Of a stretch of 64,000 bases of DNA, positions 1-8,572 are shown piece by piece. The position numbers and the translations under genes are program-made. Position 1 is the first letter of the stretch, and each line of letters begins with the position of its first letter. The notes beneath the pieces were generated by a model, which saw nothing but the letters and a program-made list of their open reading frames with translations, did not search any database and was not told the origin of the DNA. The stretch lies in the NCBI GenBank assembly GCA_965197635.1, contig OZ240218.1:1426001-1490000 (forward strand), read 5' to 3'. This DNA is from Bin87 sp965197635 (GTDB lineage Bacteria; Chloroflexota; Dehalococcoidia; Lucifugimonadales; UBA3495).

Positions 1-2
1 AG

Positions 3-758
3 TACCAGCACGACGTTGATCAAAAGGCTCTGAAGGAACGCCTGGACGATGTGGTGATCAGTTGCGTCAACCAGGTGGGGGTGGAACTGAACACCGCCAG
101 CCCAGAGTTGCTGTCATACGTTTCCGGCCTGGGACCCCGTTTGGCCAATGCCATCGTGGAGTACCGGAACCGCAACGGCCCTTTTGCCTCCCGGGATTCC
201 CTGAAGAAAGTGCCGCGCCTCGGCCCCAAGGCTTTTGAACAGGCGGCCGGGTTTTTGCGCATCAGAGCGGGCGCCCAGCCACTGGACGCCAGCGCGGTGC
301 ATCCCGAGTCCTACCCGGTGGTGGAAACAATCGCCAGGGACCTGGGCCGTCCGTTGGGACAGGTGCTGGGCGACGCCCGTATCGCCGGCAAGATCGATCT
401 CGCCCGCTACGTCAACGATCGGATTGGCCTGCCCACGCTGGATGACATCATCAAAGAATTGGCCCGGCCGGGACGAGACCCACGCCAGGAGTTCGAGCCT
501 TTCGACTTCGCGGCCGGCGTCCACCGTATCGAGGACCTGACGGTGGGCATGAAATTGCCCGGGGTGATAACCAACGTTACCGGTTTCGGCGCCTTCGTCG
601 ATGTCGGCGTACACCAGGACGGGCTGGTGCACATCAGCCAACTGGCTGAGGGGTTCGTCCGCAATCCCTCTGATGTTGTCAAAGTACAGCAGCGGGTGTG
701 GGTAACGGTGCTCGAGGTCGACCTGCAGCGCAAACGAATTGCCCTGTCGCTGAAGTGA
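3..758 (+). CDS. tex: Tex RNA-binding transcription accessory protein, C-terminal part
   Basis: The reading frame is open from the left edge, so this is the C-terminal ~250 residues of a protein usually near 750-780 aa. The visible part begins with the Tex-typical YQHDV segment, then a helix-hairpin-helix region (LNTASPELLSYVSGLG, then KVPRLGPKAFEQAAGFLRI) and ends in an S1 RNA-binding domain (VGMKLPGVITNVTGFGAFVD through DGLVHISQL to RKRIALSLK). Tex is a conserved cytoplasmic nucleic-acid-binding protein that influences transcription. The stop is TGA at 756-758. Nothing in the visible part is damaged; the N-terminal YqgF-like nuclease-fold half lies outside the window. Confidence 0.95.
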   Translation, partial: YQHDVDQKALKERLDDVVISCVNQVGVELNTASPELLSYVSGLGPRLANAIVEYRNRNGPFASRDSLKKVPRLGPKAFEQAAGFLRIRAGAQPLDASAVHPESYPVVETIARDLGRPLGQVLGDARIAGKIDLARYVNDRIGLPTLDDIIKELARPGRDPRQEFEPFDFAAGVHRIEDLTVGMKLPGVITNVTGFGAFVDVGVHQDGLVHISQLAEGFVRNPSDVVKVQQRVWVTVLEVDLQRKRIALSLK

Positions 759-1216
759 CCGGCGCCCGCATTGCCTCAGATCCCCGACAATGGGAAACCG
801 TCCGCAGATTATGCCCGCGGACGGTCAAGCTATGGGGGTGTCGCGCGTACGCCACAATCACACGACATTACCATTGTAGAATTGCCACGGGCGTGCCGCA
901 ACATTGGCTGGCAGGGGACCAGGGTCTTCGATTATTTGTAGACAGCACCGATCAAAGCCAGTGGGCGTGATGGTTGAGCGGCGTGGCGACGCAAGGCGGC
1001 TGTGACGTTGGTTTCGCCAGCTAATCGGATCCCATTGATGATCAGATTGCACGGGGCTGCGATGATCTGGTGCTTCGAGTCGGTGCGCACCTGGGAGCGG
1101 TGTTCATCCGCGGGCCGGTTCACCAAAAACCCGCCACCAGCTACATTTCCGCTATCATGGGTTCGGTATCTCGATGAACGGCATCGCAGACCCGAGCGGA
1201 TGCAGGAGGAAATACC
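759..1216. other. Intergenic region, no gene recognised
   Basis: 458 bases between tex and the flavoprotein. Short open frames occur on both strands (for example 932-1309 minus), but none matches a family I know or has a convincing ribosome site. The only clear signal is the AGGAGG at 1204-1209 serving the next gene. Confidence 0.5.
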
Positions 1217-1636
1217 TTGGGAACACTGAACACAGCAGAGGTGGATGAATTTCTGTCCCAGCCTCGAACGGCGCAGTTGGTCACCATGCATGCCGCCGGC
1301 ACTCCCCACGTGGCGCCGGTCTGGTTCCTTTGGGATAACGGTCGGGCTTTGGTGATGGCCGACAGAGCGGCGGTCAAGGTGCGAAACATTCGCCGCAATT
1401 CTGCCGTGGCCCTATGCGTCTCCACCGCGGATCACCCCTATTCTTTTGTGACCATCGAGGGCACGGCCAACATCACCGACAGCGGGCTGGATGACATGGT
1501 GCGCAGGACATGCGTCCTTTACGAGGCAGACGAGCGAGGCGCCGAGTTCGCCGCGGAACTTCTGGCAGACGAACGGTTGACCCTGATCGTCATTTCCCCC
1601 GGTCGTTTTATCTCTTGGAAAGAGGACGACGAATAG
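1217..1636 (+). CDS. Pyridoxamine 5'-phosphate oxidase-fold (PPOX) flavin/F420-dependent protein
   Basis: 139 aa with the split-barrel PPOX signature: an N-terminal segment LSQPRTAQLVTMHAAGTPHV, then APVWFLWD, then VRNIRRNSAVALCV and PYSFVTIEGTA. Family members bind FMN or F420 and reduce or oxidise small substrates, or act as haem-degrading or sensor proteins; the substrate cannot be told from sequence. The start is TTG at 1217, chosen because AGGAGG lies 7 bases upstream and no ATG fits. It stands alone, downstream of tex on the same strand. Confidence 0.85.
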   Translation: MGTLNTAEVDEFLSQPRTAQLVTMHAAGTPHVAPVWFLWDNGRALVMADRAAVKVRNIRRNSAVALCVSTADHPYSFVTIEGTANITDSGLDDMVRRTCVLYEADERGAEFAAELLADERLTLIVISPGRFISWKEDDE

Positions 1637-1836
1637 GAAACTATCTCAATATTGGGAAACTGGGACAGCGCCCAATCCGTTTTTCGCACTGCCGTATCCC
1701 CGCGAAATGGGCACGACAGGACATGATTGACCGAGGAACCACCAACTGATATTGATCAAAATCCCCACGCGCCCAAGGAGGTACATAGTCCTTGGCGATC
1801 ACCGGCTCAATGTCCGAGGCGTTTCACAATAGTGGA

Positions 1837-3045
1837 TTAGATAACCCTCGCCGCCCGCAACAGTCCCAGGTCCCGGACGGTGAGGCCCAGCTCACCACAC
1901 AGAATTTCGACGTTGTGTTCGCCCAGGCGGGGCGCCGGTCGGGCCGATGCCATGGCGTTTTCTCCGTCGATAAAGAATCCCGAACCCGGGTATTTCAATA
2001 GGCCGGCCCTGGCATGGTCCATCTCGACGAAGAACCCTCTCTCTTCCAGGTGCGGCGATTCCATTACCTGCTGCGGCGTCTGAACCAGCCCTATCACCAG
2101 GCCCCGGGCCATGGTCTCTTGCATCAAGTCCAGGTTAGTCCACTGGGCCAGCTTGGGGGCCACCAGTCCATGAAGCTCCTCCCAGTGTTCCATCCGGCCG
2201 GCGCGGGACGCGAACTTGGAGTCCAGCAGCCCCGGTTCCTCCAGAAACTCAGCCCACGCCTGCATGGGACGGCCGCCGGTGCCAGCCGTGGTGAGTGTTA
2301 CTTCCCCATCCAGGGTGGGCAGGTGCATCCCGTCCATTACGTTGCCGTCGCTGCCGCCCCGGTGAGGGCTGCGTCCAGTGTAGGTGTAGGGGTGGATCAG
2401 CCCGGAGGGGGTGCTGACGGCGGCCTCCATGGTCGAGACATCGATGTGGGTACCCTTTCCTGACTGCTCCCGCCGCAACAGCGCCGCCATTACCGCCACC
2501 GCCCCGTTGCGGGCAGCGGTAATCTCCATCTGCTGCAGGGCCGTGCCCATGGGCGGTTGGTTGGCCGAGCCTGTTACCGCGTAAAGGTAGCCCCCCATGG
2601 CCTGAGCCACCAGATCATCGCCCTGGTAGCTGGCATAGGGCCCGTCCTGACCAAAATAGGTGATGGAAACCAGGATCAGGCCGGGGTTGGATTGGGACAG
2701 CTGTTCATAGCCCAGTCCCAATTCCGCCAGCCTCCCCGGTGGACAGCTCTCAAGAATAATATCCGCAGTGGTGGCCAATCGCTCGAAGAGCTCCCGACCT
2801 TCTGCCTGCTCCACGTCCAGTGTGATGCCCCGCTTGTTGGTATTGAAGGCAAGGTAGGAGGTGCCCCGGTCGGGATGGGGAACCTCGTCAATAAAGGGCG
2901 GCTCGTGGCGGGCCTGGTCGCCCCAGCCGGGCGGCTCAACCTTGATGGTGTCCGCGCCCTGGTCGGCCAGCAGCTTGGCGCAATAGGCGCCCGAGGGCCG
3001 GTGGGTCAGTTCCAGTACGCGCAATTCTGAAAGTATTCCGGGCAT
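1837..3045 (-). CDS. CaiB/BaiF family CoA-transferase
   Basis: 402 aa, the normal length for class III CoA-transferases, which move CoA between acyl groups via an Asp-bound anhydride. It opens with the family pattern LRVLELTHRPSGAYCAKLLA and GADTIKVEPPG. The expected catalytic Asp is the one in GKGTHIDVSTMEA (about residue 200). It lies 78 bases downstream of a second CaiB/BaiF gene on the same strand, so the two probably form an operon and perhaps a heteromer. The acyl substrate is unknown. The ATG start is at 3045. Confidence 0.92.
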   Translation of the reverse strand: MPGILSELRVLELTHRPSGAYCAKLLADQGADTIKVEPPGWGDQARHEPPFIDEVPHPDRGTSYLAFNTNKRGITLDVEQAEGRELFERLATTADIILESCPPGRLAELGLGYEQLSQSNPGLILVSITYFGQDGPYASYQGDDLVAQAMGGYLYAVTGSANQPPMGTALQQMEITAARNGAVAVMAALLRREQSGKGTHIDVSTMEAAVSTPSGLIHPYTYTGRSPHRGGSDGNVMDGMHLPTLDGEVTLTTAGTGGRPMQAWAEFLEEPGLLDSKFASRAGRMEHWEELHGLVAPKLAQWTNLDLMQETMARGLVIGLVQTPQQVMESPHLEERGFFVEMDHARAGLLKYPGSGFFIDGENAMASARPAPRLGEHNVEILCGELGLTVRDLGLLRAARVI

Positions 3046-3123
3046 GGTCTCTCCAACAATTGCTTACCCATGAATGCAAATATCGCTACTCTTCGCCCTT
3101 GTCCGTGTGCCTTGGCGCATGAA

Positions 3124-4383
3124 CTACGGCCTTGGTTCGTCGGGCCGGGGTGCGCCAAAAACCACGCCTTCGGATTCCAGTTCCCCTATTTCCGCCGGCG
3201 ACAACCCGGCCAGCTCTGCCAATATCACCTCGTTGTCCTGTCCCAATCCCGCGACCTTCGCAATTGACATGGGATTGCCGGGATCTCTGAAGGGGCGCCC
3301 GGCGAAAAGACGGGACCCAACAGCAGGGGCCTGAGGGTTGGAGAACTCCCACATATAGCCCCGTTCCCGCAGATGAAGGTTGTTTACCAGGTCCTGGGCG
3401 GTCATCGCCGAGCCGGCGGCGATGCCCAGTCCCTGCAACCTCCGCGTCAGCTCCAAGTCATCGTGCTGGGAGGTCCAGTTACCGATTAACTCGTCCAATT
3501 CATGGCGGTTGTGCCAGCGGGCTAAAGCGGTGCCGAATTTGGTTCCTTCGGCCCACTGAGGCCTACCCATTGCTCCCTTCAGCGATTCCCATTCTGTGTC
3601 GGACGACACGACAATAACTATCCAACGGTCGTCGCCCCAGGCCGGATACACATTGTGCGGCGCCTTCCACCAGTGGGCGCAGCCCAAACGATCGCGGGTT
3701 ATGCCCCGCTGCGCTTCCAGGATGGCCGGTCCCACTGCCGAGACCCCGGTTTCCAGCATGGTAAGGTCAACCCGCATGCCCTTGCCCGTCTTGGTGCGCT
3801 GGTACAGGGCCAGCAGCAGGGCATAGGCCACGTTGTTGCCTACGGAATGATCCATGTAATTGGGGCTGGCCCGCATGGAAGGGCCGCCCTCGTAGCCGGT
3901 CAGGTAGGACAAACCACAGGCGGCATCGACGGTGCGGGCCCGGGAACCCGCCCGCCGCCAGGGTCCGGTGTACCCGTAAGCGGTGCTGCTGAGGGTAATG
4001 ATTCGGGGGTTGATTGTGGAGAGGCTGTCATGGTCGAACCCGAACCGCTGCATGGTGCCGGGACGGAAGTTGTCGGTCACGATGTCAGCCTTCTCCACCA
4101 GCTTGAGAAAGACTTCCTTGCCCCGCGGGTTGGTCACGTCCATGCACAGGCTGCGCTTGTTGCGGGTGCCGTAATAGACCAGGTTGCCGGCTTCGTTCCA
4201 CCAATCTTCACCCGGAGTTCCTTCAGGAAAGGGACCGGATTTGCGGTCCTGCAGGTGATCAGCGCTTTCGACACGGATGACATCGGCGCCCAGGTCCGCA
4301 AGGAATCCCGTCCCCCACGGTAGCGCATGCACCTGCTCCAGGCTAAGGACTCTAACCCCGTCGAGAATTCCCTTCTCCGCCAT
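3124..4383 (-). CDS. CaiB/BaiF family CoA-transferase
   Basis: 419 aa class III CoA-transferase. The N-terminal segment VRVLSLEQVHALPWGTGFLA and GADVIRVES fits the CoA/ADP-binding fold; the likely catalytic Asp is in GKGMRVDLTMLE, and FRPGTMQRFGF is the other typical block. It is the upstream gene of a tandem pair with the 402-aa paralogue and is clearly diverged from it. Two unlike CaiB/BaiF genes side by side are common in Chloroflexota catabolic clusters. The substrate is not predictable from sequence alone. Confidence 0.92.
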   Translation of the reverse strand: MAEKGILDGVRVLSLEQVHALPWGTGFLADLGADVIRVESADHLQDRKSGPFPEGTPGEDWWNEAGNLVYYGTRNKRSLCMDVTNPRGKEVFLKLVEKADIVTDNFRPGTMQRFGFDHDSLSTINPRIITLSSTAYGYTGPWRRAGSRARTVDAACGLSYLTGYEGGPSMRASPNYMDHSVGNNVAYALLLALYQRTKTGKGMRVDLTMLETGVSAVGPAILEAQRGITRDRLGCAHWWKAPHNVYPAWGDDRWIVIVVSSDTEWESLKGAMGRPQWAEGTKFGTALARWHNRHELDELIGNWTSQHDDLELTRRLQGLGIAAGSAMTAQDLVNNLHLRERGYMWEFSNPQAPAVGSRLFAGRPFRDPGNPMSIAKVAGLGQDNEVILAELAGLSPAEIGELESEGVVFGAPRPDEPRP

Positions 4384-4508
4384 TGCCCCTGGACCTCCAT
4401 TTGCCGCTGCTGCGCCGAAGCGTTTGACAGGCCCAATGATAGTCCAGACCAGGGACCAAGTCCATTTGGGCCGTCGCCCCCAACCAATAAATCTATAGTG
4501 TCATACCA

Positions 4509-4701
4509 TTAGTCGATAACCTGCACCTCAAGCGTGTAGTCGTCGCGCTCGAAATCACCGTGGGTTGTCGCCACAATGGTGTAAGCGCCAGGGTTGAGCC
4601 ACCGCGTAATCCGGCAGTTGGGGCCCGGGCCGTCGTCGTCCCGTTCGAGGTAGCTAACCCCACAGGCCGAGCCTCCAGTCAACAAATACATTAAGGTATC
4701 A
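4509..4701 (-). pseudogene. Fragment of a PPC-like beta-sandwich (secreted protein) gene, cut by an IS
   Basis: The last ~63 codons of a minus-strand gene survive: a segment TLMYLLTGGSACG, then DDDGPGPNCRITRWLNPGAY, then YTLEVQVID and a stop at 4509. This pattern is typical of pre-peptidase C-terminal-like domains of secreted bacterial proteins. Upstream (higher coordinates) the frame runs straight into the terminal inverted repeat of an IS21-like element at 4702. I could not find a convincing 5' half beyond the far IS end at 6705, so that part was lost or has diverged. Confidence 0.55.
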
Positions 4702-4790
4702 GGTGATAGACGACAAAAAGGAATGCCTCTTGCGCTGACTATTTTTGCCGGTTGAGACGGGGTAAAACCGTCCGGCACGGAGGTGCCGGA

Positions 4791-5021
4791 TTGATCAAGG
4801 ACCGACAAGTCAGACTGTTGAGGCAGAAACTTATGGAAGGAAAGACCCAGGAAACGGCGGCCGCCATGGCCGGGATGTGCGTGCGTTCGGCGCGCGAGTG
4901 GTAGCATGGCCCGCTGCCGTCAGAAACGAAACCGGAGCGCTGGTGGCGGACCCGGCCGGATCCCTTCGACGGCGTATGGGAGGAGGAGATTGAGCCCCTG
5001 CTGCAAGGCGATCCCAATGCG
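4791..5021 (+). pseudogene. IS21-family IstA transposase, N-terminal fragment
   Basis: A TTG start at 4791 has GGAGG just upstream (from 4779). It reads IKDRQVRLLRQKLMEGKTQE then TAAAMAGMCVRSARE, the N-terminal helix-turn-helix of IstA. A one-base shift near a TAG (about 4903) leads into a second frame with GPLPSETKPERWWRTRPDPF then DGVWEEEIEPLLQGDPNAH. The frame stops where the nested element begins at about 5022. Both the shift and the truncation make it non-functional. Confidence 0.75.
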
Positions 5022-6673
5022 CATTGCCTCAAATAAAACGTTACTTTTAGGAAGTGATTGCCTCACCTAAAATGCTACCGAAAAGCGGGAGGCAATCGCG
5101 TGCGCGGAGGCATCAGTAAGATGGCGAAACAGGAATTGCTGGCAACGATACGAGACCGCTACCGCGAGTCATCCAGAAAGGACAAGAGCCGGGTCCTCTA
5201 TGAGTTCATCGCCGTAACCGGCCACCACCGCAAGCACGGCATCAGGCTGTTGAGGCAGTCCGGCGACGCCGGGGAGAAACCGTCACTGATCGAGGGTCGG
5301 CGCATCTACGACGAGGCGGTCCGAGCGGCGGTGATCGTGGTTTGGGAAGCCACTGACCGTATCTGCGGCAAGCGCCTGAAGGCGGCGCTGCCTCACCTGA
5401 TGGAGTCCATGGAACGACACGGCCACCTGGACCTGGACCCAGAGGTGAGAGAGCGGTTGCTGTCCGCCAGCGCCGCCACTCTGGACCGGCTGCTGAAACC
5501 GGTGAGGGCTACGGTGGTCGGTCGGCGCAAACGCCGGCGTAACCTGTCGGCAGGGCGCAACATTCCAGTGCGGACCTTCGCCGACTGGAACAAGCCCTCG
5601 CCGGGTTTCCTGGAGATTGATCTGGTGGCGCACTGCGGCGAAAACATGGGAGGCTCATCCATCTTCAGCCTGGTGACCACCGACGTTGGCACCGGCTGGA
5701 CCGAAGCGGTTCCTCCTGCTGGCCAGAGAGCAGTCCCTGGTGGTGGAAGGGTTGGAAGCCATTGCGAGACAGCTGCCCTTCCCCGTCCACGGCATCGACT
5801 CTGACAACGACAGTGTGTTCATCAACGCAACCCTCACCCAGTACTGCGCTGAGCGTGGCATCGAGTTCACCCGTTCCCGGCCCTACCGGAAGAACGATCA
5901 GGCGTGGATTGAGCAGAAGAACGGAGCGGTGATCCGACGCTTCATTGGCCATGACCGTTACTCCGGCCCGGTGGCGGGGCAGACCATGGCGCATCTGTAT
6001 GAGGCGATGCGTCGGTACGTGAACTACTTGCAGCCCTCGTTCAAGCTCGTGGGGAAGATCCGGAACGGGTCAGCAGTAGTCAAGCGCTACAGTCCGCCTG
6101 CCACACCTTGTGATCGGTTGTTGCGCCATGGGGAGGTAGCGGTGATGCGAAGGTCAGGCTGAGTGAACACCGGGCCGCGTTGGATCCAGTGGCGTTGCTG
6201 CACACCATCAGGGAAGCACAATCGGCTTCGGCGGTCATCGTGTCCCCTGAACTCAGACCCACTCCCTGAGGCGAAAGCTTGGAGCGGTTTCTGGACCGAC
6301 TGCCCGACCGGTGGCTGGAAGCACAGGAGCACGGCGGTCGGAAACCGCGGGTGCAACCGCCGCGGACCTGGCGAACGCGGAAGGACCCGTTCGAAGGAGT
6401 ATGGTGCATCGTGCCGGACTGGTTACAGGAAACCCGGACGCCAGCGCGGTAGCGTTGCTGGGCCGGCTCAAGATACCTAACCTGATCGTTTCAGCCGGGC
6501 GCACCTGCGAAGGTTGCAGCGGAGAGTGCAGCAGTGGCGAGGTATCATGGCAAACAAGCTGGTCTACGCCGCGTCCGAAGCAACGCTGCCGGACACCGCT
6601 AGAATGCCGGAAATAGCGCTGATTGTAGACGACCCCAAGTTCTGATTGTCGGTAACATTTCTCAATGAGGCAA
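5022..6673 (+). mobile_element. ISNCY-like insertion sequence nested in the IS21-like element
   Basis: Left end near 5022 and right end near 6673 share an imperfect inverted repeat: ATTGCCTCA, a few variable bases, then AAAnGnTAC. The same ATTGCCTCA motif recurs at 5057 as a subterminal repeat. The block holds one long, broken transposase gene. It sits directly after the istA codons for GDPNAH, so its insertion point inside istA is well defined on the left. On the right only the terminal ~30 bp of the host IS21-like unit remain. Confidence 0.65.
5121..6645 (+). pseudogene. ISNCY-type integrase-core (DDE) transposase, frameshifted
   Basis: The start MAKQELLATIRDRYRE (ATG 5121, GGAGG ten bases upstream) leads to the family segment TGHHRKHGIRLL and then EIDLVAHCGENMGGSSIF, the first acidic residue of an rve-like core. 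The frame then shifts near 5690; the rest of the core (GIDSDNDSVFINATL, then PYRKNDQAWIEQKNG) is in another frame. More shifts occur near 6150 and 6435, and an in-frame TGA is at about 6268. The last part, RAHLRRLQRRVQQWRGIMAN, ends at TGA 6643-6645. At least three shifts plus a stop make it inactive. Confidence 0.8.
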
Positions 6674-6749
6674 TAGGCCGGCATTCCTTTTTGTTGTCTA
6701 TCACCCGACGATGAAATCGCCCAATTGAATTCGTTGCAGGAAGGTGTGA

Positions 6750-7022
6750 TCAGGTGTGGGTAGGTCCATTTGGAGAAGTTGCGGTTGGGGTGTCACCTTC
6801 GAGGATGCCACGGAGATCGCGCACATATCGGCGCATGGTCGACACGGTGACCCCGAGGCTCGTGGCTATTTCAGCGGCGGATTCGTCGCCGGTCAGGTAC
6901 TGTCTCACGGCATTCAACCGAACTTCGTAAGGATGTCGCCACTGCGCGCCCCCACGTCTCATAAAAAACCAACCTCTACGCTCTTGGGCGCAACCAAGAT
7001 TGTTCATGTTGATGGTATCCAA
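6750..7022 (-). CDS. Small helix-turn-helix protein, transposon-associated
   Basis: Up to 90 aa; a shorter start at 6959 (MRRGGAQWRHPYEV) is as likely. It holds one helix-turn-helix of the transposase OrfA/HTH_23 kind: RLNAVRQYLTGDESAAEIAT then SLGVTVSTMRRYVRDL. It lies between two IS elements and has no adjacent catalytic partner, so it may be the orphan DNA-binding part of a lost IS or a small regulator. Coding potential looks real from the HTH; function is unknown. Confidence 0.45.
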   Translation of the reverse strand: MDTINMNNLGCAQERRGWFFMRRGGAQWRHPYEVRLNAVRQYLTGDESAAEIATSLGVTVSTMRRYVRDLRGILEGDTPTATSPNGPTHT

Positions 7023-7196
7023 TTATCCCCTACAGTATCCGCATTCAGGTTCGCGAAAACTTTTCGACCGGCGCTCCGCATTATCGAAGGCGGATGCTGT
7101 AGGATGCAGAGCATATCCCGCTTAGTATTACAACGACGGTTGGTATGATAGGATAATCGGCGAGTTAGCGAAGGCTTCGGGAGGTGGTGCTGGGCG

Positions 7197-8571
7197 ATGG
7201 ATGCGGCAGACCTTGAGCGGGTGTACCAGGCCTTTCAGGATTTTCATGACTACTTTGCGCCAGCCTTTGGACGCCGGGAGACGCGGGAGCACAGTCGCCA
7301 CTATCTGCAGGGCCTGCTGGTGCAGTCCCAGGAGCGGCGCAACGCCGAGAACCTGTCGGAGGCGGTTGCGGCGTCGCCGCGGGGGATGCAGCGTTTTCTT
7401 ACCGAGGCGCCTTGGGACGACGACCTGGTGATGGGCCGGCTCCAAGAGTACCTGGGGTCCCGACTGGAGCACCGGGAGGCGGTATGGGTGCTGGACGGCA
7501 GCGACTTTCCCAAGCAGGGAGTGAAGTCGGTGGGGGTGGCGAGGCAGTATTGCGGCAGACTGGGGAAGGTGGCGAACTGCCAGGCGGGTATGTTCCTGGC
7601 CTACGTCAGCCCGTTGGGTCGGGCGTTGGTGGACAAGCGGCTGTATCTGCCGGTGGGCTGGACTTCGGACGCTGAGCGGTGCCAGGCGGCGAGGGTGCCG
7701 GAGCAGAGACGCCGCTACCGGTCAAAGACGGAGTTGGCGTTGGAGATGGTGGAACAGGCCCTGGCGCGGGGACACCTGCATGCCGGATGGGTGGCTGGGG
7801 ATGACGCTTTTGGGATGTCGCCGTCCTTTCGGGAAGGACTGTCAGCCCTGGGGATGGGTTACGTCCTGGACATTCCGGCGAACTTCACGGTGTGGCCTGA
7901 GGAGCCCGAGTGGACCAGTCCGGCTTACCAGGGTAAAGGGCGCCCCCACAAACCCAAGCTGCGGAGCGGACAGCGGCGGACCATGGGGGAGCGGGCGGCT
8001 GCCATTCCGGAGGAAGGGTGGCGAGCGATCACGGTGGCTCAGGGGAGCCAGGGGCCGCGGCTCTACCAGTTCAGCGCCCAGCGGGTGCGGCCCACCGCGA
8101 AGCGGAAACCCGGAGAGATCCATTGGGCGGTCTTTCGACGGAACCGGGACGGCAGCGAGCCGCGCTACTACCTGTCCAACGCCGCTGCGGACGCTCCCTT
8201 GGAGACCTTGGCCCAGGTGGGCGGCTCCAGATGGCGCATTGAAACTGAATTCGAAACCGAGAAGAGCGACGTGGGGCTGGATGAGTACGAGACCCGCACC
8301 TGGAGAGGATGGCATCATCACGTCGCCCTGTGCCTGCTGGCTGGGGCAATCCTGCTCACCCGGCAGCAGGATTGGGGGGGGGGGAAAGATGCCACTGATT
8401 ACCCGGCCGCAGGTGTACCGCGTGGTGCGTGAGATGCTGCCTCGACCGCGTTTCGGGCCGGAAGAACTGTTGCGATGGCTGGACGGCGTCCAGCAGCGCA
8501 ACGAGCGAGCCCGACGCTCCCATCAGAAACGCCGCGCCATCCGCGATGCGCCCACCGGTGTCCCTCCCTAA
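7197..8571 (+). pseudogene. IS701-family transposase, frameshifted at a run of 11 G
   Basis: ATG at 7197 with GGGAGG upstream. The DDE residues appear in order: VLDGSDFPKQGVKSVGVARQ, VAGDDAFG, and WRIETEFETEKSDVGL. The frame runs to 8432, but the natural C-terminus (MPLITRPQVYRVVREMLPR, then RRAIRDAPTGVPP) is in another frame and ends at 8571. The shift occurs at eleven Gs (8374-8384); ten Gs would restore one frame of about 458 codons. That may be a sequencing slip, a real mutation, or transcriptional slippage. No terminal repeats were identified for this element. Confidence 0.85.
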
Positions 8572-8572
8572 T

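Larger units (their letters stand above)
4702..6705. mobile_element. IS21-like element remnant with 26-bp terminal inverted repeats
   Basis: A 26-bp inverted repeat matching at 25 of 26 positions bounds this block: 4702-4727 on the left, and 6680-6705 in inverted orientation on the right, with the TG/CA ends usual for IS21. The left part carries the start of an istA gene (4791-5021). Everything from 5022 to 6673 is a second, nested element. The rest of istA and all of istB are missing, so the IS21-like unit is dead. I see no clear target-site duplication next to the repeats. Confidence 0.7.

Noticed and set aside
932..1309. 125-aa minus-strand frame over the PPOX gene start
   Set aside because: It crosses the well-supported plus-strand start and matches nothing known.
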